Part shown: positions 6,034 through 12,589 of the stretch, piece after piece
How the letters are laid out: each line of letters starts with the position of its first letter
Position numbering within the stretch: the first letter of the stretch is position 1
Assembly: GCA_028718465.1 (NCBI GenBank)
Contig: JAQULX010000039.1
Coordinates: 1 to 12,699, forward strand
From: Dehalococcoidales bacterium
Lineage (GTDB): Bacteria > Chloroflexota > Dehalococcoidia > Dehalococcoidales > UBA3254
Direction: 5' to 3'
DNA length: 12,699 nucleotides
Notes under the pieces: generated by a model
The model's input: only the letters and a program-made list of their open reading frames with translations
The model's database searches: none
What the model was told of the DNA's origin: nothing
Translations under genes and position numbers: made by a program

Positions 6034-6879
6034 CTAGTCTGCCACCCTGACTTTCAGGTAAATATCTCCTGCCCGTTTGCCTTCCCTGTACCCCATGCCT
6101 CTGAGGCGTATCTGTGTCCCGGACTGAATCCCGGCCGGTATTTTTACCATCAGCTTTTTGGTCCGGTTTCCGTCTTTAATACTGATCGCTTTTTCCCCTC
6201 CATTCCGGGCTTCATCGGAGGATATGTCCAGATCCTGGTACCGGTCCAGAACGATAGGAGGGGCATCAAGCTGTATGCCGAACACCTTCTTGAGGACAAA
6301 CTTGCCTATTTTTTTGCCGGCATTGGAGAGAGTTCTCTCCAGAAATCCCATTTGGGGCTCTGCCGGAGCTACCTGGTCCTGGTCGGCCGGTGAGCTTCTA
6401 ACTTTGTTGTTAGATGAATAGCCCTGGGTATATGAATATCCTCGCGGGCCGCTTCCGCCGAAACGATAGACACGGAAGACCACATTATTGGCGTTAAAGA
6501 AGACCCGGTTCAAAAATTCCGGATCGAACCGCAGCCCCATTTGACCGAACAGGCGTTCCATCTCTTCCATCATCGCCTGATTGGTAAAGGTATCCCGGAA
6601 AATATCGTCCTGGGAATACCGGAAACCTTGAGGCTGGTATTCGTACCCCCGCTCGCCGGCAAACACCCCCTTCCGGGCCATGTCGTACTGCTGGCGTTTC
6701 ACTCTGTCGCTTAAAACCCCGAATGCCTCATTAATTTCTTTAAACTTTTTTTCAGCGGCCTTCTCATGCCCAAGATTTTTATCCGGGTGGTACTGAAAAG
6801 CGAGCTTGCGGAAAGCCTTCCGAATATCTTCATCGCTGGCGTCCTCCGGAATGCCCAGCGTCTGATAGTAGTCTTTCAT
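6034..6879 (-). CDS. DnaJ-like co-chaperone without zinc finger (CbpA-like, shortened)
   Basis: J-domain protein of 281 residues that would stimulate DnaK ATPase. The J domain spans 1-70 with HPD at 31-33 and the usual [14 protein letters not shown] helix (45-58). A Gly/Phe/Tyr-containing linker (about 70-165) follows. There is no CxxCxGxG zinc finger. Only one beta-sandwich domain is seen (about 210-281, ending [20 protein letters not shown]...GDIYLKVRV), most like the second client-binding domain of CbpA/DnaJ, with no terminal dimerisation helix. At 281 residues it is shorter than CbpA (about 306) or DnaJ (about 375). AGGTGA lies 7 nt before the ATG. It is divergent from the sirtuin gene. 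No grpE, dnaK or hrcA is adjacent and no CIRCE element was seen, so it is probably an accessory J-protein, not the main DnaJ. Confidence 0.9.
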   Translation of the reverse strand: MKDYYQTLGIPEDASDEDIRKAFRKLAFQYHPDKNLGHEKAAEKKFKEINEAFGVLSDRVKRQQYDMARKGVFAGERGYEYQPQGFRYSQDDIFRDTFTNQAMMEEMERLFGQMGLRFDPEFLNRVFFNANNVVFRVYRFGGSGPRGYSYTQGYSSNNKVRSSPADQDQVAPAEPQMGFLERTLSNAGKKIGKFVLKKVFGIQLDAPPIVLDRYQDLDISSDEARNGGEKAISIKDGNRTKKLMVKIPAGIQSGTQIRLRGMGYREGKRAGDIYLKVRVAD

Positions 6880-6923
6880 GCTGAAATCACCTGTTGCAAA
6901 TTGACGGATTTATACTCCAATTC

Positions 6924-6952
6924 ATTATATCACCCATACGATTATACATAAA
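6924..6952 (-). promoter_or_regulatory. Candidate promoter for the dnaJ-like gene
   Basis: On the minus strand TATAAT (6929-6924, 6/6) lies 17 bp from TTTATG (6952-6947, only 3/6). A second TATAAT (6946-6941) sits one spacer upstream. The -10 boxes are good and the -35 is poor. This region and the sirtuin promoter are separated by only 10 bp, so the two divergent promoters may influence each other. Confidence 0.35.
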
Positions 6953-6962
6953 ACCGACTGTT

Positions 6963-6991
6963 TTGCTCTACCGTTCGGAAGAGGCTATAAT
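6963..6991 (+). promoter_or_regulatory. Sigma70-type promoter for the sirtuin gene
   Basis: TTGCTC (6963-6968, 4/6), 17-bp spacer, TATAAT (6986-6991, 6/6). The expected start near 6998 leaves a leader of about 65 nt before the TTG start codon at 7064. Confidence 0.6.
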
Positions 6992-7052
6992 GAGATTGAA
7001 TTTGAAATTGTCTATCACTCACTCGGTCTTTGCTCTTTGAGATTTCAATATT

Positions 7053-7066
7053 GGAGGCTTGCATTG
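7053..7066 (+). promoter_or_regulatory. Shine-Dalgarno that fixes the sirtuin start at TTG 7064
   Basis: GGAGG (7053-7057) is 6 nt from TTG at 7064. The longer frame from TTG 7037 has no comparable site and would translate the Shine-Dalgarno itself, so the shorter start is preferred. Confidence 0.7.
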
Positions 7067-7834
7067 GATACTGTTGAAAGCGTAGCGGAAATTATTGCTT
7101 CTTCCCGGAAAGTAGTCGTCTTTACCGGCGCCGGAATCAGTACTGAGTCCGGTATTCAAGACTTCCGCAGCCCGGGCGGACTGTGGCACCAGTGGAACCC
7201 TGACGAGCTCACATTCGATAAATTTATGTCCAGCCGCGCCAGCCGGGAGCACTACTGGGGATTTTCCCGGGCAATATGGCCAACTATGGCCGCCGCCAAA
7301 CCGAATATCGGCCATTATGCTATTGCCGACCTTTATAAAACAGGAAAAATGTACAGTGTCATTACCCAGAACGTGGACGGTCTGCACCAGGCCGCCGGAG
7401 TCCCGGACGACAAGGTTATCGAGCTGCACGGGACTATCCGCTGGGTGTCCTGCCTGTCCTGCGGAAAGAGATGGCCGCGGGAAGAGATTGAAAAAATGAT
7501 GGACGAGACTGGAGAAAAAGCCCCCGAGTGCCAGTGCGGCGGGTATCTCAAGCAGGCCACGGTCTCCTTCGGCCAGTCCCTGCCCATAGATGCTCTCGAT
7601 GAAGCCCAGGAAAAGTCCTCCTCTTGCGATGTTTTCATCGTCGCAGGTTCTTCCCTGGTGGTCTATCCTGCTGCCCAGATGCCGCTTTTAGCCCAGCAGA
7701 ATGGGGCTAAACTGGTGATTATTACCCTCAGTGATACCCCTCATGACGGGTATGCAGATGTCGTCATCAATGAAAAGACCGGGCCGACCCTATCCCGGAT
7801 TGTGGAAGATGTCAAAGCCAGATTGAACGGGTGA
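7064..7834 (+). CDS. cobB: Sirtuin, NAD-dependent protein deacylase
   Basis: Cytoplasmic enzyme that removes acyl groups from protein lysines using NAD. With the TTG start at 7064 it has 256 residues, normal for bacterial sirtuins. Motifs in order: NAD-binding GAGIS (22-26); [12 protein letters not shown], where most sirtuins have [14 protein letters not shown] (101-108); catalytic His in ELHG (H122); zinc site C130-x-x-C133 and C156-x-C158; VAGSS (193-197) of the Rossmann fold. It lacks an N-terminal extension. It has its own promoter and is divergent from the dnaJ-like gene. A typical bacterial target is acetyl-CoA synthetase, but no acs gene is seen here. The Pro-to-Gln change in the cofactor loop is unusual, but the remaining motif set is intact, so activity is likely. 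Whether it prefers acetyl or longer acyl groups is not decided. Confidence 0.95.
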   Translation: MDTVESVAEIIASSRKVVVFTGAGISTESGIQDFRSPGGLWHQWNPDELTFDKFMSSRASREHYWGFSRAIWPTMAAAKPNIGHYAIADLYKTGKMYSVITQNVDGLHQAAGVPDDKVIELHGTIRWVSCLSCGKRWPREEIEKMMDETGEKAPECQCGGYLKQATVSFGQSLPIDALDEAQEKSSSCDVFIVAGSSLVVYPAAQMPLLAQQNGAKLVIITLSDTPHDGYADVVINEKTGPTLSRIVEDVKARLNG

Positions 7835-7874
7835 TATTTGAACACTCCGCAAAACAGTTGCTTACGTGCCCAAT

Positions 7875-7903
7875 TGGACTTGCTTATAGGCTTGTCGTAT
7901 AAT
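7875..7903 (+). promoter_or_regulatory. Promoter for the lipoprotein gene
   Basis: TGGACT (7875-7880, 4/6), 17-bp spacer, TATAAT (7898-7903, 6/6). The leader would be about 50 nt, ending in AGGGGG before the ATA codon at 7962. The position supports translation starting near 7962 rather than at the distant ATG 8118. Confidence 0.55.
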
Positions 7904-7950
7904 AGCAGTGAGACCAACATGATGGCGCCTTGAGATTGCCTCAAACAGGA

Positions 7951-7964
7951 AGGGGGAAACAATA
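7951..7964 (+). promoter_or_regulatory. Shine-Dalgarno and apparent ATA start codon of the lipoprotein
   Basis: AGGGGG (7951-7956), then 5 nt, then ATA (7962-7964), which opens a lipoprotein signal peptide in the frame of the downstream protein. No ATG, GTG or TTG occurs in that frame between the stop at 7920 and the ATG at 8118. CTG at 7974 is the only other near-start; its spacing from AGGGGG is 17 nt. Confidence 0.6.
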
Positions 7965-9233
7965 AGCAAGGTACTGCGGATATTATTAGCCTCTACTCTC
8001 TCTCTCGCTCTCCTGGTCGGTGGTTGTGCGTCGACTGCTCGTAATTCCTCATCAGGATTCGACGAGGACTTTAAAGCAATCGTTCAGCCCTACAGCTTTG
8101 ACTTTGCCAGGTGGGAGATGAACGCCCTCTACAACCATGTCAAAAACCGGGTCATCAGCTTCCGTTCCGATGTCCCTTACAATTCTCAATCGGTGGTCCA
8201 CTATTTTTCCTATATGACACAGCTTTACAGCTTACAGTCCAGCATGCAGATGCTGGCGGCTAAAAAATTCGATGGGGATATTTCCCTCTATCGGGCTGAA
8301 CTGGAAGAAGTGGAAGCTCAGGTCGAAAAGCTGAAACCGATTGTGGAACAGACCATTGCCCGGCAGATCAGTGAGGTCCTGGCTGAACAGGGCATCTACA
8401 ACCCCTTCGGGGATAACTGGTTTAAGCTCATGTTTCCGCCGGTCAACTTCAAGCTGGAAGAGCCGATGTATGTCCTCATCATCTCCCCCCGGGACCATAT
8501 CGAGCGCATTCATGATACCGCCATGCGGCAGGGGATTGTCACCGCCGAAATGGAGCAGATCGAATCCTCACTGGCCAAGCTAAATGTCTCTGCTCTGGTT
8601 GTCCAGATCGGCGGACTGGGGGCTACCTATCCCAGCGTCGTAATCAATAATGCCGATCTGCGGTTCACCATTGATGTGGCTGTCGAGGAATGGCTGCACC
8701 AGTACCTGGCTTTCAAGCCCCTGGGCTTTCGCTATATTCTCGACCTGCTGCATATTGCTCCCTCAACTGCCATCCCTGTTATCAACGAGACCGTCGCGGG
8801 AACTGCCGCCCATGAGATCGGCGCTATGGTCTATGACCTCTTTTACTCCCGGTACAAGACCGCGGACGATGAAAAGAAGAGCGATCCTATCAGGTCCGGA
8901 TTTGATTTCAATGCTGCCATGCGGGAGACCCGTCAGATGGTGGACTACTATCTGGCCCAGGGACAAATCGATGAAGCCGAACAATACATGGAGCGGCAGC
9001 GCCAGTTTCTGGTATCCCAGGGCTATTATATCCGCAAGCTTAACCAGGCTTATTTCGCCTTCCACGGCTCTTATGCCCATCATCCGTCGTCAGTCGACCC
9101 GGTCGGCGAACAGATCCGCCTGCTAAGAGATAACAGCCTTAATGTCAAGGATTTTCTGGATTCCGCCGCGAAGATAAGGAGCCAGGAAGACCTCGATGCC
9201 ATGGTGGAGAAGCTCGCCGAAAATTCCCCATAA
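7962..9233 (+). CDS. Predicted lipoprotein, zincin-like family of unknown function
   Basis: A 423-residue protein if started at ATA 7962. Residues 1-22 (ISKVLRILLASTLSLALLVG ending in GC) are a clear lipoprotein signal: basic n-region, hydrophobic core and lipobox VGGC with C22 as the lipidated residue, so it should be anchored outside the cytoplasmic membrane. Starting at ATG 8118 (371 residues) would cut off this export signal. The mature region is largely helical: a charged helix around 105-140 (AELEEVEAQVEKLKPIVEQ), then VAVEEWLHQYL (239-249) and VINETVAGTAAHEIG (273-287). The E242-E-W-L-H246 ... N-E276 arrangement resembles gluzincin peptidases (HExxH ... NE) with the first His replaced by Glu. 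The C-terminal part includes a helical hairpin (AQGQIDEAEQYMERQR) and KLNQAYFAFHGSYA. Peptidase activity is a guess from motif shape only. A single-gene unit with its own promoter. Confidence 0.82.
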   Translation: MSKVLRILLASTLSLALLVGGCASTARNSSSGFDEDFKAIVQPYSFDFARWEMNALYNHVKNRVISFRSDVPYNSQSVVHYFSYMTQLYSLQSSMQMLAAKKFDGDISLYRAELEEVEAQVEKLKPIVEQTIARQISEVLAEQGIYNPFGDNWFKLMFPPVNFKLEEPMYVLIISPRDHIERIHDTAMRQGIVTAEMEQIESSLAKLNVSALVVQIGGLGATYPSVVINNADLRFTIDVAVEEWLHQYLAFKPLGFRYILDLLHIAPSTAIPVINETVAGTAAHEIGAMVYDLFYSRYKTADDEKKSDPIRSGFDFNAAMRETRQMVDYYLAQGQIDEAEQYMERQRQFLVSQGYYIRKLNQAYFAFHGSYAHHPSSVDPVGEQIRLLRDNSLNVKDFLDSAAKIRSQEDLDAMVEKLAENSP

Positions 9234-9267
9234 GGAATTGTCTATAGCGCTTTCCCATCGAGGGTTA

Positions 9268-9297
9268 CTCTCACTTACATCTCGCCCAGGGTGAGAG
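9268..9297 (+). repeat. Inverted repeat downstream of the lipoprotein gene
   Basis: CTCTCAC (9268-9274) and GTGAGAG (9291-9297) are perfectly complementary around a 16-nt loop, 34 nt past the lipoprotein stop. No T-run follows, so it is not a standard intrinsic terminator. It may stabilise the 3' end of the transcript. Confidence 0.3.
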
Positions 9298-9379
9298 AAA
9301 TATTCGAATGTTCTGGTTTGAATTCCCACTCTCTCAATGGTACTATGATAGTGATATTTCGCAGGAGCCCTGGTGATTT

Positions 9380-9631
9380 ATGACGGACTGGCAATTAACA
9401 GCCAAGACTATTTTTTGTGATGCAGTTGGCGACGAGGTCACCATTATGGTGCGCCGGAACGGTTCGACCTCTTGCACCGGCTGTAAAAAATACAGCCGTC
9501 CTGACGCCGTCACCCGTAGAATAATCGCTCGCAGGGCTGCCCGCCTGAAGCGGCCACTGAAATGCGAAGGCGAGCCGTGCACCCGCACTACACAGTACAC
9601 ACAGAAGATAATGGCGGAAGAAGCTGAATAA
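9380..9631 (+). CDS. Small cysteine-containing basic protein, unknown function (83 residues)
   Basis: Not recognised. It holds five cysteines: C13, a C32-T-G-C35 pair, and C62/C67 (CEGEPC). Two Cys pairs about 27 residues apart could form a small zinc or iron-sulfur site. Residues 45-61 are rich in Arg/Lys (TRRIIARRAARLKRPLK), suggesting RNA or DNA contact, but that is only an impression. There is no signal peptide or membrane helix. A weak AGGAG lies 12 nt before the ATG. The stop is followed after 1 nt by the LivG-like ATPase start, which implies co-transcription and probably coupled translation; this tight link is the main argument that it is real and relevant to the ATPase. Confidence 0.65.
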   Translation: MTDWQLTAKTIFCDAVGDEVTIMVRRNGSTSCTGCKKYSRPDAVTRRIIARRAARLKRPLKCEGEPCTRTTQYTQKIMAEEAE

Positions 9632-9632
9632 T

Positions 9633-10502
9633 ATGGCAGTACCAGAACAATCCGGCACACCGGGTTTCCTCAAGGCGACCGGGACCATGGAAGAAAGAAA
9701 AGTAAAGATCCGGATCGAAAGCCTGTCCCTGACCTTCGGCGGGGTTAAGGCTCTGACTGATATTGATATCGACATCCGTGAGGGGGAAATCCTGGCTATC
9801 ATCGGCCCTAACGGGGCCGGCAAGACCTGTGTCCTGAATTGTATCAACGGCTTTTACAAGCCGCAGAAAGGCGAGATATATTTCAAGGACCAGCGCATCA
9901 CACGTATCCGCCCGGACAAGGCTGCCAGGATGGGACTGGCCCGTACCTTCCAGAACATCGAATTGTACAGTGGGCTGAGCACTCTGGATAACATCATGGC
10001 TGCCAGGCACGTCCTTATGAAGCAGAACTTTCTCAGCAGCGCCCTTTATTTCGGGCCGGCCCATGCGGAAGAGATCAGGCACCGCAAGATAGTTGAAGGA
10101 ATCATCGACTTCCTGGAGATCGAGCCTGTCCGCAAGAAAATCGTCGGCACATTACCTTACGGCATGCGCAAACGGGTTGAACTTGGCCGAGCTCTGGCCC
10201 TGGAGCCGGAGGTCTTACTGCTCGATGAACCGATGGCCGGCATGAACCTGGAAGAAAAGGAAGACATCGCCCGCTTTATTATCGATATCTTCGAAGGCCA
10301 GGGCGACACTTATCCGGATACCCCCGTCCTGCGCGATGGCGTCAATTGCATCATCCTGGTAGAACACGATATGGGTGTTGTCATGGATATCGCCGACCGC
10401 ATCGTGGTTCTCAATTTCGGCAAAAAGATCGCTGAAGGCACTCCGGAAGAAATACGCACCAATCCTGAGGTAATTTCCGCCTACCTGGGGTCCGAAAGCT
10501 GA
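9633..10502 (+). CDS. livG: LivG-type ABC transporter ATP-binding protein (branched-chain amino acid family)
   Basis: ATPase of the LivG/BraF class, 289 residues. Walker A GPNGAGKT (58-65), Q-loop in ARTFQNIELY (Q107), signature variant LPYGMRKR (174-181), Walker B VLLLDEP (194-200) and H-loop in VEHDMGVVMD (H245). The loop between Walker B and H-loop carries an extra segment (about 222-239, GQGDTYPDTPVLRDGVNC). Classical partners (LivF, LivH/M permeases, binding protein) are absent from the window: a small Cys protein is upstream and a phosphate transporter downstream. The ATPase may serve permeases encoded elsewhere, so the transported substrate is unknown. Start: ATG 9633 directly follows the small gene; a second ATG at 9687 would remove an 18-residue non-conserved leader and is a reasonable alternative. 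Confidence 0.88.
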   Translation: MAVPEQSGTPGFLKATGTMEERKVKIRIESLSLTFGGVKALTDIDIDIREGEILAIIGPNGAGKTCVLNCINGFYKPQKGEIYFKDQRITRIRPDKAARMGLARTFQNIELYSGLSTLDNIMAARHVLMKQNFLSSALYFGPAHAEEIRHRKIVEGIIDFLEIEPVRKKIVGTLPYGMRKRVELGRALALEPEVLLLDEPMAGMNLEEKEDIARFIIDIFEGQGDTYPDTPVLRDGVNCIILVEHDMGVVMDIADRIVVLNFGKKIAEGTPEEIRTNPEVISAYLGSES

Positions 10503-10508
10503 AAAAAA

Positions 10509-10537
10509 TAGTCAGGCTGCCATGAATGATATATAAT
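10509..10537 (+). promoter_or_regulatory. Promoter for the phosphate transporter gene
   Basis: TAGTCA (10509-10514, 4/6), 17-bp spacer, TATAAT (10532-10537, 6/6), lying just past the LivG-like stop. The leader would be about 40 nt. No phosphate-box repeats were recognised. Its presence suggests the transporter is not simply the last gene of the ATPase operon. Confidence 0.5.
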
Positions 10538-10584
10538 TACCAGTGGATTTATCCTTATCTTTTGTAAAAGCAAGGGCATAAGCA

Positions 10585-11586
10585 TTGGATTTAAATCTTT
10601 TATATATAATTATCATTATCCTGGTTGCTCTTGCTTTTGATTTTACCAACGGAATGCACGATGCCGCTAACTCCATCTCCACTATTGTCTCTACCCGCGT
10701 TCTTACCCCCAGGCAAGCCGTCATCTGGGCCGCATTTTTCAACTTTATCGCTTTCCTGGTCTTCGGTACTGCCGTAGCCACGACTGTAGGCAGCGGTATG
10801 ATTGAACTGGATGCCGTGACGCCTACGGTTATCCTGGGTGGACTTCTCGGGGCTATCTCCTGGAATATGATTACCTGGTATCTCGGCTTGCCCAGCAGTT
10901 CTTCACATGCTCTCATCGGCGGATATGCCGGGGCTGCAATCGCCAAAAGCGGATTTGGAGTCATCATCGCAGCCGGCTGGTATAAGACAGTGATCTTTAT
11001 TGTCCTGGCTCCCGCCCTCGGCATGTTCCTGGGCTTCCTGTTGAAGATACTCGCTTCCTGGCTGATCTACAAACAGAAGCCGGCTGTGATCACCAAATGG
11101 TCCCGGATATTACAGTTGTTCTCAGCGGCGGCTTACAGCCTGGGGCACGGCGGCAACGACGCCCAGAAGACCATGGGCATCATTACGAGTTTGCTGGTGG
11201 CGGGCGGACTGCAAACATCCTTTATCGTCCCGTTGTGGGTGGTACTTTGCGCTCAGGCAGCTATCGCCCTGGGCACTCTCAGCGGCGGCTGGCGGATAGT
11301 CAAGACCATGGGACAGAAGATTACTAAATTGACTTCAGTGGACGGCTTTTGCGCCGAGGCTGCCAGCGCTATCAGCATTTTTACGGCTACCCATATGGGA
11401 GTCCCTGTCAGCACTACTCACGTGATCACCGGGGCTATCTCCGGCGTCGGAGCGGTCAGACGTCTCACCGCTGTTCGCTGGGGCATTACTCTCCGTATTG
11501 TCTGGGCCTGGATTTTTACGATTCCGGCTGCGGGTTTGATAGCCAGCCTGCTTTACATGATCCTGAAGCTTTTCTTACCCGATTGA
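10585..11586 (+). CDS. pit: PiT-family inorganic phosphate transporter
   Basis: Membrane carrier that imports phosphate (often as a metal-phosphate complex) with the ion gradient. It has 333 residues and about ten hydrophobic segments. The family's internal duplication is visible twice: DFTNGMHDAANS (19-30) against LGHGGNDAQKTMG (186-198), and GLPSSSSHALIG (101-112) against GVPVSTTHVITG (272-283). These are the substrate and ion-site signatures of PiT proteins. It begins with TTG, with AAGGG (10572-10576) 8 nt upstream; no in-frame ATG occurs before the first helix. A bacterial PiT of this length lacks the large cytoplasmic loop seen in longer members. The DUF47 partner gene is convergent, with stops 4 nt apart. 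Confidence 0.95.
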   Translation: MDLNLLYIIIIILVALAFDFTNGMHDAANSISTIVSTRVLTPRQAVIWAAFFNFIAFLVFGTAVATTVGSGMIELDAVTPTVILGGLLGAISWNMITWYLGLPSSSSHALIGGYAGAAIAKSGFGVIIAAGWYKTVIFIVLAPALGMFLGFLLKILASWLIYKQKPAVITKWSRILQLFSAAAYSLGHGGNDAQKTMGIITSLLVAGGLQTSFIVPLWVVLCAQAAIALGTLSGGWRIVKTMGQKITKLTSVDGFCAEAASAISIFTATHMGVPVSTTHVITGAISGVGAVRRLTAVRWGITLRIVWAWIFTIPAAGLIASLLYMILKLFLPD

Positions 11587-11590
11587 TATT

Positions 11591-12220
11591 CTATGCGTAC
11601 TTCAGCGCCACGCCTTCCAGCACATTCGCCACGTCCTCACACCGGTCGGTGGCTGACTCCAAATACTCATAGATTTCCCGCCATTTGATGATATAGGGAA
11701 TATCCCTGGAGTCCCGGAAAAGCTCTGCCAGGGCTTCGCGGTAGACCTTGTCCGCCATATTTTCCAGACGGTTGATTTCCACGCAGCGCTTGAGGATCTG
11801 TTTCAAATCGATCCGCCGGCGCAATCCGGATATTGCTTGATGCACCTCTGCGGTTGATTGGACGATGATATCCGACAGTTCCCTGGCTCGCGCCGTGGGC
11901 GTCTCGATCTTGTAGAGGTTCATGGCGTCTGCCGATGACTCGATAAAGTCCACGATATCATCCAGAGAGTAGGCCAGCAGAGCGATATCTTCACGGTCCA
12001 AGGGTGTTACATAAGTGCGGTGCACCAGGGCAATAATTTCGTGGGCGACCGCATCTCCTTTATGTTCCAGTTGGATTATATCGGCTACTTTCTGATCTAC
12101 ATTGTCCCAATTACACATCAGGTCATGGAGGTGTCGGGCCACTTCCTCGGCATTCCGGGCACTCTCCTCGAAAAGCACAAAAAACCTTCCTTCCCTGGGA
12201 AGTAAGGAAAAACTAGGCAT
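11591..12220 (-). CDS. DUF47/PhoU-like accessory protein of PiT transport
   Basis: Helical cytoplasmic protein of 209 residues, the normal size for the DUF47 (YkaA-type) family related to PhoU. These proteins usually regulate the neighbouring PiT transporter. Acidic, metal-binding-type motifs recur: EHKGD (52-56), TPLDREDI (72-79), DDIVDFIE (87-94) and ENMAD (153-157), with a final acidic helix including E188, D192 and D196. These are characteristic of the PhoU/DUF47 fold. The start is firm: AAGGAG lies 7 nt before the ATG at 12220. It faces the transporter gene tail-to-tail rather than sharing its operon, so the two must be controlled from separate promoters. No convincing promoter for it was seen in the 368-bp upstream region. 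Confidence 0.92.
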   Translation of the reverse strand: MPSFSLLPREGRFFVLFEESARNAEEVARHLHDLMCNWDNVDQKVADIIQLEHKGDAVAHEIIALVHRTYVTPLDREDIALLAYSLDDIVDFIESSADAMNLYKIETPTARARELSDIIVQSTAEVHQAISGLRRRIDLKQILKRCVEINRLENMADKVYREALAELFRDSRDIPYIIKWREIYEYLESATDRCEDVANVLEGVALKYA

Positions 12221-12588
12221 ACCTGGTCTCCTTTACCGTGTGAGCAGGAAAATCCGATAGCGCCTGGCAGGTCTGATATATGATGCAGAAATGGTGGACA
12301 GGCCGGTCTCCTGAAAGGTTCAGATATCGGGAGGTTGGGGCGGTTATGCCTATCCTGCACCGTTGGTTCACATGTCCCTGCTTCGAATTACGGTCAGCGC
12401 ACTCATTCACCAAGATTTCATTGTAGAGAAGTAGTGTCAATTAGTCAAACCAGATCCCTTAAATTTAAGATTCGTCGAATGTAATGTATAATGTTACTGG
12501 CTGCTTGATAATTTGAGAATATGAATTCGGACTGCCACGATTCACCGTCTGTTTCAGCCGGTTGACAGTCCTTAAGGAGAAACTGTCA
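12221..12588. other. 368-bp noncoding region between the DUF47 gene and the last gene
   Basis: No gene was seen. It contains a candidate plus-strand promoter (12464-12492), the inverted repeat around the last gene's ribosome binding site, and an 8-bp direct repeat GGTCTCCT (12225-12232 and 12305-12312) whose first copy includes the DUF47 Shine-Dalgarno. No tRNA or riboswitch was recognised. Confidence 0.5.
12464..12492 (+). promoter_or_regulatory. Candidate promoter for the right-edge gene
   Basis: TATAAT (12487-12492, 6/6) preceded at 17 bp by TTTAAG (12464-12469, 3/6). The -10 is perfect and the -35 poor. It would give a leader of about 90 nt that contains the hairpin at the ribosome binding site. 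Confidence 0.4.
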
Positions 12589-12589
12589 A
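12562..12589 (+). promoter_or_regulatory. Inverted repeat enclosing the Shine-Dalgarno of the right-edge gene
   Basis: TTGACAGT (12562-12569) and ACTGTCAA (12582-12589) are perfectly complementary; the 12-nt loop is CCTTAAGGAGAA, which holds the AAGGAG ribosome binding site. The last base of the right arm is the A of the ATG start codon. A G-U pair (12561/12590) can extend the stem into the start codon. It could act as an RNA switch on translation or as a DNA operator. Confidence 0.45.

Noticed and set aside
8650..9126. 158-codon plus-strand frame inside the lipoprotein gene
   Set aside because: It is an out-of-frame shadow with Trp/Ser/Pro-rich composition; the overlapping lipoprotein frame has coherent domain structure.
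9395..10082. Two overlapping minus-strand frames (150 and 164 codons)
   Set aside because: Antisense to the small Cys protein and the LivG-like ATPase, with no motif or ribosome binding site.
10512..11024. 170-codon minus-strand frame over the PiT gene
   Set aside because: Antisense shadow of a GC-rich membrane protein gene; low-complexity Ala/Pro/Ile content and no supporting start signal.
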